From: Eudromia elegans
Taxonomy: Eukaryota; Chordata; Aves; Tinamiformes; Tinamidae
NCBI GenBank assembly: GCA_003342815.1
Contig: PTEX01000486.1
Location: 62,001 to 126,000 of the forward strand
Direction of reading: 5' to 3'
DNA length: 64,000 nucleotides
Below, piece after piece: positions 26,901-36,835 of this stretch (the first letter of the stretch is position 1; every line of letters begins with the position of its first letter). A program made the position numbers and the translations under genes. Below the pieces are notes generated by a model. The model was not told the DNA's origin and did not search any database. It saw only the letters and a program-made list of their open reading frames with translations.

Positions 26901-28313
26901 TTTAACCTTTCTGAGGTTTTATTTTCCTATCTGATTGTTAAACTTTTCAATGTTACTTTCTTTTTTTTTTTTTTTTTTTTAAAAAAAGACAATGTGACTC
27001 TGGATCTCATAACTTTCATTAAACTAAATAAGGAGCTTTACCATCCAGGTTTTTATTGATTTAGATTGTTATTAAGTACTCATGGAGGAAAACGATTTCT
27101 AATACTTGCAGTGAAATCTATATTCAGAAGGGAACCTAAATCTTAAGAGTACAGACCCAACTCAGCCAGCCCCTATATGATCATGAGAGCATTCATAAAA
27201 TGTACACAGTATAAAGTGACTTGAATGCCCGTGTATTACACAGATTCAAGCTATAAGTGAAATGAATCTGATCGCAGGGCCTAGAGCATTGTATCCTCTG
27301 GGCAAAGACTAAACAGGGAGATCTAAACAAAGCGATTGTATCAAGATTAGCATAAATCATTTCTTCCAGGTCTCCTCATACTCCTCAGAGGATTAAAGAG
27401 CACTTCACCACCAATTTCACTTTCTCTTGGATAGATACAGTGTTTCTGAAACCATTACAGAGGGCAGGTTGCAGTGAACAGAGTTCAGTATTCCTGTTTT
27501 TCATCAGAGAAGAGAAATGCAGCAATGTAAACTGAATTTACTTGATAGGAAAGTCAAGCACTCAGTGCCAAATAAAGTGACGCAGTCAAGGGTCTGTAGT
27601 GCCACCACTTATTTAGAGATCAACATTAACTGACTCCTCAAAATCCTGTTCCACTCTCATAGGGAGCCAACAAATTACAATGGAAAGTATCAAAGGTGTA
27701 AAGTTAACAAGAAGAAATCAATAAATCTCTAAAAGTTAAACAGACCATCTAGCTGTTTAGTAGTCCTTCAGCAGGAGAAGGGAGGGATATGGGTTTCCAT
27801 TTTACATGTGTTTCCATTACATACAACTGAAGGACATTTTCCCTTACCAACTCAACTTCCTCTCAAGACACTAGGTCAATAAACAGCAAAAAGGTTTACA
27901 ATATGAAAACAGAACTGGAGTTTTATGCTCCAAAGATAGGAAATTTGGAAGGAATTTTTCCTAAATGATTATAAAAACCTGTTACTTCAAACTGTGCTCC
28001 ATGTGTCTGTACTGCATACATGACTTCAGCAGGCTAAGTTCATCTTGGTGGGAATGTCTGACCACGTATGCAAACCAGGCAGAAACTTCCATTCAGTTTT
28101 GGCACACGTAGCTTTGTAGATCTCAGAGGGAACATCAAGACACCAGTAAGTGTCGAGGTTGATCCTCAAATGCCCTGTTGCTTTCCTAGGAGATAACTTA
28201 AAGAATAGACCTGCTATCTGTATAAGTTAAACTCGGAAATTGAGTTATCTTATTTAGAATTTGCTAGGGAAAATCATGCTTAACCGTGCTGATACTGAAG
28301 GAACAATCATTCT
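17971..28313. other. PTPRO intron 1, unique sequence
   Basis: No supportable gene or classified repeat. Landmarks are T17 then A6 at 21904-21926, T20 then A7 at 26961-26987, and a moderately GC-rich stretch at 22020-22460 preceded by a strong polypyrimidine tract and AG at 22017-22018. The longest frames (plus 21003-21437; minus 22121-22561; plus 25261-25680) show no recognisable domain. Confidence 0.5.
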
Positions 28314-29392
28314 ACAATGGAATGACTGCAGGATAGATGTCGAGAGAGGAGTGGATATTGCCTTCGGCAAGGCTTTTGACACTGTCTCCCACAACATCCT
28401 CTTGGCAAGCTCAGGGGACTGTGCTCAATAGCACAGTCTCGTTGGAGGCCTGTAGCTAACTGTGTGCTCTAGGGGTCAATAACTGGGTCCAGACTGGTCA
28501 ATTTATTCATCAATAACCTAGATTGAAGTGAGTATACCCCTCAGCAAGTTTGGTGATGATGCAGAACTGCGAGGAATGCTTGATACCCCAGAGGGCTTGC
28601 TGCCATTCAGAGTGACTTCAAAGAACTGGAGCAATGGGCAGAAAGGCGCTCAGGAAGTTCCACAGAGGGAATTGCAAAGACCTTGATCCAGAGAGGAATA
28701 ACCCCATATACCAGAACAGGCTGGGGGCTGACCTGCTGGAAAGCAGGCCTGCAGAAAAGGGCCTAGGAGTCCTGCTGGACAACAAATGGACCATGAGCCA
28801 GCCATGTGTCCTTGTGGCCAAGGCGGCCAATGGGACGTTGGTCTGCATTAGGAGGAAGAGCATTGCCAGCAGGGCAAGGGAGGCAACCCTTCTCCTCTCC
28901 TCAGCCCTGAGGAGGGCGCATCTGGAGCACTGTGTCCAGTTCTGGGGTCCTCAGTACAAAAGGAGTATAGAGTTACTGGAGAGAGTCCAGTGTAGGGCTA
29001 CAAAGATGTTTGGGAGACTTGATCATCTCTCATGAGGAAAGGCTGAGAGAACTGGGCCTGTTCATCCTGCCGAATCGAAGACAGAAAGGGATCTCATCAT
29101 TGTATATAAGTATCCGAGGGTTGGGTATAAAGAGAGAAGTCTTCTCAGTGATGGCCAGTGGTAGGATGAGAGGCAATGGGCACAAACTGAAGCATAAGAA
29201 GTTCTGCCTGAACATGAGGGACTTCTTGACTGTGAGAGTGACTAAGCAGGTTGCCCATAAAGGTTGTGGAATTTCCCTCCTTGAAGACCTTGTCCTGCGC
29301 AATGTGCTGTAGGCGACTCTGCTTGAACAAGGAGGTTAGCTAGATAATCTCCATAGCTTCCTTCCAATCTTAACGATTTTGTGATTCTATGC
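28314..29392 (+). repeat. CR1 LINE, degraded 3' half with internal deletions
   Basis: The left part reads as the CR1 reverse-transcriptase segment KAFDTVSHNIL (near 28365-28400) and then TPEG-type and NRLGADLLE-type CR1 ORF2 words. The C-terminal part (WTMSQPCVLVAKAANGTLVCIRR, ALRRAHLEHCVQFWGPQYKRSIELLERVQ, with substitutions) follows at about 28790-29010. It ends at the octamer tail GTGATTCTATG (29382-29392). Frame changes and a missing segment of roughly 100 bases after 28410 show that it is old. It is antisense to PTPRO. The open frames at 28634-29035 and 29010-29312 are pieces of this LINE and not host genes. Confidence 0.93.
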
Positions 29393-31534
29393 ATCTTGTT
29401 AACAGTTTTAAAATCCATAAAATGCGGTTTTCTTCAATACATAGCTCAAGATGATGCAATAGAAAATCTTTTCCTTTTGTGTCAAGATCAATTTGTGTCA
29501 AGATTTTCCTTTTGTGTCAGAAAAAAAGACAGTTAATCTCACTTGCAATTCAGGAAAAGAAAAGCATACATTTTCATATATACATATACATATACATAGA
29601 ACAGTCACTTACAGATTTGGTCTATTCAACCATGTTTCTGCACATCTAAAATAGGCTAAGGATCAAAATTCATATTTGAATTTATGCCATCTTGAATTTA
29701 AGGTGGTTAAATAGAAACCTTCAGCTGCTATTCTGAGACACTTTTTCTACAATTATGAATCCTTATCCAGATTTCCTGTTACATCTTTTCCCCTTCTTGT
29801 CTTGAATGGATACCAGACATGGAAAAAAAGATATTCAGAAAAAAAACATGTTTATAATTGAAAAAAGGTTTAGTAGGAGGATTGAAGTGGATTTTTTTTT
29901 TCCTCTGAACTATTTGGCTCAGCTCTAGCTATGGGACCTTAGAAAGAAGACAATGACAGGACTGCAGTATAGTACCAGTTTCCACATAATAATATTTCAG
30001 AACATGCTGTGAAGAAGATGTCTCTATGCTTTAAAGGACATAAAGCAGGTCCAAGGAAACAGCTAATGTTTTTTGTACACTAACTCAAAATTCTATTTCA
30101 TTATAGAATTTCTCTAAAGTGGTCTAATTAGCCTTTGCAGGCAATACATCATTTTCAGTTCTTTCTTCATAGCCCAGGAGATAGTTCCCTAAAGAGAAAG
30201 ATCTGAAATCCACAGCTTTTTATTTCCTCACTAATTATATAAAACTGAGATCTGTCACCTGCGCAAGATATTCAAAGGAACAGGCACATGGAAAAACTGG
30301 TATTTTTACAGTTTGAATTAAAGCAATACACATCTCAGTGAAACTTATCTAGACAAGGTGTTAGATTAGAGTCACAAAGCGTCTATTTGAAGTCCACTGA
30401 AAATGGAAGGCCACCTTCTTGTCAACTTTATCTTACAAATTTCAGGCAATATAGGCAAAAATTCACTAGCTTTCCATAGTCCCTCTGCAAGGTGAGTGAT
30501 CTTGGGGAAAAAAAAAAATAGGAGACACAGCATTAAAATATGTGGTTTTTTGTGATATTTTCTTTGATTCAAACAGAAAACTCATTGTATGAAAAAAAGG
30601 AAAATCTGAAAAGCTACCAACTGTTGAACTTAATTTGTCATAAAAATATACATGGTAAATTTAAAAATAAACACAAAAACGATTTGAAAACACCTGTTAA
30701 AAGTACACCTCAACTCCAAGAGGCACAAAAAATACAGACAAGCCCTTTTTCTAATATTTTGATTTTTTTTTTTTTAGTACACACATATTCTTCCCTTTAA
30801 ATCCTACAACAAATGCCAAACAGAGCAGATTTTGTGCAAAAGCTCCGCAATGGAATGAATAATGAAAATAGCGTGGGCCAAATTATTTAGCGCCATCTGC
30901 TCAGCCTGTATCGCTCCAACCGGGCAAAGAGCAAAGGGAGTTGCAGGATGCTCCTGGCCAAGACAGAGCTGCTTCTGCCCTGGCTGCAGCTGCCAGCGTG
31001 CCTGGATGGAGCAGGACCCAGGGGCACGGCAATGCGGCTCTCCCTCCAGTGCCGGAGCTGGGAGGGTAAGGATTCGGACACCATGAGTGGAAAACACACA
31101 CTGGAGCTACCCTAGCCCTGCAGTTAGTGTTGCCCTGTGCTAGCAGAAAGGAAGCCTTTCCATGACTCCTTATCTTGCCTATTATCTCATCCTGCTGCTG
31201 CGCCTACAATGGAAGTGACAGATTGCAGAGAGGGCTTTTAGAAATATTGTAGATGCTTATCTGCTGTAAATCACAGCTTCATTGCTTTCACTGGAATACG
31301 CTGAGCTGTGTCGGCCAAGGGTCTGACTTGGCATGCTGCACTTCAGGGTTGTGGTGTTGTCACTGGCTCTGCAGAGTAGCTACTGATTTTCAATCCGTAA
31401 TTTAAATTAATGAGGAGTGAATGTTATTACTTTGGTCACTTCCCATACAGGAAAGCTGTTTCCCATACAAGAAAACAAAATGAATAAAATGACGATGCTC
31501 AGGTTTTTTTGTATTTACAACTCCCCAAAGGTTT
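29393..31534. other. PTPRO intron 1, with a GC-rich block at 30880-31080
   Basis: Mostly AT-rich unique DNA. Around 29465-29519 the word TTTTCCTTTTGTGTCA occurs twice with a partial third copy, a local slippage duplication. At 30880-31080 a GC-rich block with open frames on both strands ends in GGAGGGTAAGG, which resembles a plus-strand splice donor. No protein family is recognised there. Confidence 0.45.
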
Positions 31535-31635
31535 CACAAAGGAAGAAAACAGCATTATCTTGTTTCACAAATTAAGGTTCAAAAATGGAGATGTGACCAG
31601 CACACCTAGTGACAGATCCAGGAGGAGAAGTCATA
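31535..31635 (-). repeat. Possible ancient MIR-type SINE fragment
   Basis: The plus-strand order of words (CATTATCTTGTTTCACAAATTA, then a purine-rich stretch, then GTGACCAGCACACCTAGTGACAG and ATCCAGGAGG) weakly parallels the reverse MIR consensus (TTATCCCCATTTTACAGATG ... AGGTCACACAGC ... GAGCC). Divergence is high and the match was made by eye only, so this may be chance. Confidence 0.3.
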
Positions 31636-31641
31636 TAAAAG

Positions 31642-31672
<31 letters not shown>
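31642..31672. repeat. Poly(A) and (TA)n low-complexity tract
   Basis: Seventeen A residues run directly into about seven TA dinucleotides. This is simple sequence with no element body attached that I can recognise. Confidence 0.9.
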
Positions 31673-32834
31673 CAAAGACTGAGCACAGATCAGAAACCTA
31701 CAGAAAAAAAAAAAAGAAAGAAGGTACAGAAGACTCAGGATTTGGAGGCCCTAAAAGCTTACATCCAAATAAAAGCAGAGTAGTCAGACTGTCTGATGAC
31801 AGAGGAAAGACATTTCTATACTTCGCATGCTCAATGGGAGTAGGAGTGACTTTTACTGTGGGCTGTAGCATCAATCTTGGTTCCACGGAGACCAAAAAAG
31901 CCAGCCTTCCTTTGGAGAGTGTCCAGGAAAAAAAAATTACATATGAAATTAGCTCTATTACACTATTTTAGACAGTAAGCAATGGGCAACAGCCAAGAGC
32001 CAGCCGCGCAATGCCAGCATGCACATTCATTCCCCGCACGGATTGAGAGTTGTGACGAAAAAGCCCCTAACGTAACTGTTACAAGGAGTTAAAATAGGTG
32101 AGCCAAATTCAAATCCGTCACAACTTCAGAGGATATTTACCTCAGCTCTGACCTTGATCCCCTGTTTTAAACTTGAAGTGTGTTGCCAACCTCTCTGCTC
32201 CACACAGTGAGATGAAACGTGTCAAAGAGACCTGGGGTCCAGGAGTCTTGGGTGGCTGCAGCTCCCCAGGCTTGCTGGCTACGGCTCCTCCAAAAATCCC
32301 ATCCCAAGACAAGTAAAGACCCGCTCAGAATCTCCCAGGTATTCCCAGTAAACTCATTTTGTAATCACAGACTGTTTCCTTGAACTCTCTATAGAGCGGA
32401 GTCAGCTTTCTGAATGCTAGGACTATGTAAACTCTTTTCCTGAACTGAAAGGAAGCCACCTGGATTTAAACCACTGTATGTAGCTGCCACTGAAAAGTAC
32501 TTAGTGTTATCTAAATGTGACAGGTAGTCCCTGCATATTTAGCCCCTTCCAGCAACGAATGACCATCTGTGTATCTATGGCCATGAGAGGATTCTGGATG
32601 GAACTTTCACCATTGAACTGTCCAGTTTTAAACACAACCTTCATGACTAAGACTGGGGGGCTTATACTACGTTAAAAAAAAAAAGGGGAAAAAAAAAAAA
32701 GAAAAGTGTTGCTATAATGCTCAAAATGAGAATGAGAGAAACTCTATTAATCTGGCAAGGAAAAATATTTGAGATGCCGCTTATCAGTTTTTCTCACAGT
32801 CCCTAGAGAAGAAAGGTTTACAATATTGTTTTAG
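31673..32834. other. PTPRO intron 1, unique sequence
   Basis: No exon or repeat recognised. An A-rich stretch interrupted by GGGG lies at 32674-32700. Confidence 0.5.
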
Positions 32835-32970
32835 ATAACACCATAATCCTTATTCTGGAGGCTTAATTCCTGCTCAAGGTCATACAGAGAGTTTCATTTA
32901 TGAAGTTCAAATCAAAGCCAGGAAGGGAATCTAGATATATGCACTTTAATCTAGTAGCTTGTCTAAACCA
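32835..32970 (-). repeat. Ancient MIR/L2-type SINE fragment abutting a CR1
   Basis: The plus strand reads ATTCTGGAGGCTTAATT, CTGCTCAAGGTCATACAGAG, AAGCCAGGAAGGGAATCTAG and CTTTAATCTAGTAGC in the same order as the reverse MIR/L2 consensus (GAGGCTNAGTAACTTGC, CAAGGTCACACAGC, GAGCCAGGAATNGAAC, CTCTAACCACTAG). Heavily diverged, as expected for an insertion older than the bird lineage. It ends exactly where the minus-strand CR1 begins. Confidence 0.5.
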
Positions 32971-32971
32971 C

Positions 32972-35698
32972 AGAATCACAGAATGGCTGAGGTTGGAAGG
33001 GACCTCTAGAGATCATCTAGTCCAACCCCCCTGCTCCAGCAAGGAAGCCCAGAGCACAGGGCGGCATCCAGGCGGGTTTGGAGGATCACCAAAGGAGACT
33101 CCACAGCCTCTCTGGGCAGCCTGTTCTAGGGCTCTGTCACCCTCACAGGAAAGAAGTTCTTCCTCACCTGGAGATGGAACTGCCTGTGTTTCAACCTGTA
33201 CCCTTTACCTCTTGTTCTACTGTCAGCCCCTCCTCCCCACATTCACCTCTCGGGTGCTTATATATATATTGATTAGATCCCCTCTCAGTCTTCTCTTCTC
33301 CAGGCTGAATAGGTCCAGCTTGTTTCATCTTTCCTCACCTTTTCCTTTCCTCCTCAGAATCCCCTCCCTCGACCTGCTGGAGACGCTCCTCCTGATGCAG
33401 ATCAGGATCCCCTAGGTCTTCTTGGCCACATGCTGACTCATGTTTAACTTGCTGTCAACCAGAACTCCCAAGTCCCTCTACGCGGAGCTGCCTTCCAGCA
33501 GGTCGGCACCTAATCTGTTCTGGTGCCTGGGGTTACTCCTCACCAAGTGCAGGACCCTGTACTTGCTCTTGTTGAACCTCACAAGGTCAAGGTTCCTCTC
33601 TGCCCAACTCTCCAACCTGTTGAGGTTCCTCTGAATGGCAGCACAGCCGTCCGGAGTGTCAGCCACTCCACCCAGTTTGGTGTCATCAGTGAACTTGCTC
33701 AAGGTGCACTCTGTCCCCTTGTCCAAGTCCAAGATGAACAAGCTGAACAGCACTGGGCCCAGCACTTACCCCTGAGGGACACCACTGGCCACAGGGCTGC
33801 AACTAGACTCGACCCCATTTATCACCACCCTCTGAGCTCTGACATCCAGCCAGTTCTTAATCCACCTCACTGTTCGTTTGTCCAATCCACACTTCTGGAG
33901 CTTTCCTACAAGGATGCTACGGGAGACTGTGTTGAAAGCCTTCCTGAAGTCAAGGTAGACAACATCCACGGCTTTCCCATCATCCAGCCATCCAGTCACC
34001 CCATCGTAGGCAGCTATCAGGTTCATTGAACACAATTTCCCCTTAGTGAATCCATGCTGACCAGTCCTGATCACCTTCTTTTCCTTAATATGCCTAGAGA
34101 GGGTCTCCAGGACGAGCTGCTCCACCACCTTTTCAGGAACAGACGTGACCTGTACGGACCTGTAGTTTTCTGGTTCCTCTCTCTTGCCGTTTTTGAAGAC
34201 TGCAGTGATGTTAGCTCTCCTCCAGTCTTCTGGCACCTCCCCTGCTCTCCACAACCTCTCAAAGATGATGGAGAGTGGCTCAGCAATAACTCCTGCCGGT
34301 TCCCTCAGCACCCTTGGGTGTATCCCATCCAGATCCATAGATCTACGGGTGTCCAATTTACCTAAATAATCCCTAACCCGATCCTCCTCAACCAGCAGAA
34401 AGTCTTCCTCTCTCTTGGCTATCTCTTATATCCAGCCTCTGTAGTTCACGAGGACTGGCCTTAGCAGTGAATACGGAAGCAAAGAAGGCATTCAGCAACT
34501 CTGCTTTCTCCGCATCCTCCGTCACCAAGACACCCTCCCCATTCAGCAGCGGACTAACGTTTTCCCTAGTCTTCCTCTTGCTGCTGACGTATTTGTAGAA
34601 ACCCTTCCTGTTATTCCTGACATCTCTCGCTAACTCTAATTCCAGATGAGCTTTGGTTTTCCTCGTTGCATCCCTCTACTCTCTTACAACATTCCTACAT
34701 TCTTGACATTTGGCTGGCCCTTCTTCCACATTATGTGGAATTCTTCCACATTATGTTCTTTTTCTCATTAAGTTTACCCAACAACTCCTTGCCCACCTAC
34801 GTAGGTATCCTGATCGCTCCTCCACACTCAACTTCTTCCTTGTAGGAATGCACCAGTCCTGGGCATGTAGAAAGTCCTGCTTGAATACTAGACAACTCTC
34901 CTGGATGCCTTCTCCTTCTAGGACCCTGGTCCAGGGGATTTCTCCAAGGAGCTCCCTGAGGAGGTCAAAGTTGGCTCTCTTGAAGTCCAGGGCTGCAATC
35001 CCACTTCTTGCCCAGCTCTCTCCATGCAGGATCATGAATTCCAACATCTCATGGTCACTACATCCAAGACTGCCCCTGATCCTCACGTTTCCCACTAGAC
35101 CATCTCTGTTGGTTAGGATCAGGTCTAGCAGCGCCCCTGCCCTTGTCGGCTCTTCAACCACCTGCATCAGGAAGTTATCCGCAACGCTCTGCAGGAACCT
35201 CCTGGACTGTCTGCTCCCAGCTGTGTGATCGGCCCAGCAGACATCAGGGTGGTTAAAGTCTCCCACAAGGACCAGGGCCTGCGATCGCGAGGCTTCTTGC
35301 AGCTGCCTGTAGAAGGCCTCGTCCACCTCCTCATCCTGGTCGGGAGGCCTGTAATAAACTCCCACAACCGTGTCGCCCCTGTTGCCCTGCCCATTGATCC
35401 TCACCTCTCGACTTGTGCTCCATCCTCCCCTGTGCCGAGCTCCATACACTCCGGTTGCTCTCTCACATAAAGAGCAACTCCGCTGCCTCGCCTTCCTGGC
35501 CTGTCCCTCCTGAAAAGCCTAATGTCTTCCGTGGCCACCTTCCAGTCATGAGAGCTGTCCCACCATGTCTCAGTAATGGCAATGAGATCATGACCCTGCA
35601 GTCGCACACACATCTCCAATTCCCCTTGTTTATTCCCCATGCTGCGTGCATTTACATAGAGGCAATTCAGTTGGACTCCCCAGGTGCCTCCCAATGCG
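32972..35698 (-). repeat. CR1 LINE, 2.7-kb 5'-truncated copy with endonuclease and RT regions
   Basis: Read leftwards, the element starts inside ORF2 near the endonuclease N-terminus (LYVNARSMGNKQGELE and AITETWWDSSHDW, 35401-35706). It continues with the APE-type endonuclease (VVGVYYRPPDQDEEVD, VLVGDFNHPDVCW, GCSDHEMLEF; 34751-35449), then the reverse transcriptase (DLDGIHPRVL, NYRSVQVTSV, YLDFRKAFNTVS, SGVPQG; 33766-34356) and the catalytic box FTDDTKL (33478-33765). It ends in the CR1 3' tail at 32972 (AGAATCACAGAATGG on the plus strand). One frame change lies near 35401-35449. An in-frame TAA at 33768-33766 replaces the residue after SGVPQG. A 15-base direct duplication (TTCTTCCACATTATG) lies near 34720-34760. 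CR1 elements are about 4.5 kb when whole, so ORF1 and the 5' end are missing. It is in the PTPRO sense orientation and cannot move by itself. Confidence 0.97.
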
Positions 35699-36689
35699 AT
35701 AAACAATTCCTACTCCAGTCTCATTCTGAAAGCTTAGATAGCCTTTATGTTGAGACCATTCAGAAACTGTGTGTTTTCAAATAGCTGTCACAATACATTC
35801 AAGGTAATGGTGTTGACATCAAAGCACTCAACATCATGCCAGCCATCGCTGGCTGGGGAACAACTTGCTCTGCGAGTTCTGGCAGTCAGCCCTCTGCGGC
35901 TCACCTGCCATAGCTGTGAGTAAAACCTCAGTTCTCTCTCTGCTTGCAGTTTTGTTCTTTTATTTCCCTTTTATTTTTTTCTTAAGTCCCCACAAAACAG
36001 CCACCAAGCTGCTCCATGTCCCTGTTACCTGACTATCACTATCACTGCAGCTGAACTGGGAATCTGAGTGTTGGTTTGGACCAATAAAACACCGGTCCTT
36101 TGATGTTTCAAGCAGGAATTGTTTTAAAAATTGTGAGGCCTCCAAAAGCCAGAGTATTTATCCATCTCTAATTGTAGCTCACCCTCCAGCACACAGTGAA
36201 AAAACAGAAATTCACTAATTATCTTTTGGAGGTAAGCTCAGCTACTTCAGCTTTGATGCTCCGCTTTGCAATTAAATGTATTCCAACAGCCACATGGGGG
36301 AGAAAGAAAAAAACACAGCTTCCAGTTCTGCAATGACCTACTTACAGCATTAAAGCGCTGAGGGGGAGGCAGGGAGGTCTCACTATAGCTTAATGCAAGC
36401 TGACACTTATCTGTACTTCAAACCACACAGCAATCAATATTAGATACAACTTCACGTCCTACAGAAAATATTAGGAAGACAAGGAAAGTTAATGACCGTC
36501 AGAAATTAATACAAGGCTCATTCTCCAAACCTGCGGGATTTTTAATATGCCAATCCTTTTCTTTCCACTTCTGCCACAGTCCTGGAACTTGTGCTGAATT
36601 CATATTGGTTTGCAAGCTACTGGATTTATTAAGCACTGTTCAGTTTCATACTCTCTGTCTCAAACTGCACACCATCTAACTAGGCAAGC
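35699..36689. other. PTPRO intron 1, unique sequence
   Basis: No gene or repeat recognised beyond the left edge, which marks the truncated 5' end of the preceding CR1. Confidence 0.5.
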
Positions 36690-36835
36690 ACAGGAATTTT
36701 TATTCCCCCTTCCCAATGAATAAATCACAGCTTAGGAAGAGAAACTGATTTATTTAACATCACTAAGAATGCCAATCCCTGAACCACAGATGGACTCTAG
36801 ATCTTCCAGTCCATCAGTCCATTCTTTTAAACCCT
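36690..36835 (-). repeat. Ancient MIR/L2-type SINE fragment
   Basis: Plus-strand words TTTTTATTCCCCCTTCCCAAT, AGGAAGAGAAACTGATTTA, AACATCACTAAGAATG, GAACCACAGATGGAC and TCTTCCAGTCCA follow the order of the reverse MIR/L2 consensus (ATTATCCCCATTTTAC, GAGGAAACTGAGGC, AGGTCACACAGC, CAGAGCCNGGA, TCTCCTGACTCCAGTCCA). Divergence is high. The match is by eye. Confidence 0.45.

Noticed and set aside
28634-29312. Two overlapping frames as a small gene
   Set aside because: Both lie within a decayed CR1 and match its ORF2 tail.
33766-34356. A 196-residue open frame, with neighbours at 34751-35449 and 33478-33765, as a host gene
   Set aside because: The motifs are those of CR1 endonuclease and reverse transcriptase, and the segment ends in the CR1 3' tail. 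It belongs to the LINE.
34054-34365. Plus-strand frames opposite the long CR1
   Set aside because: Antisense shadows of the LINE ORF2.
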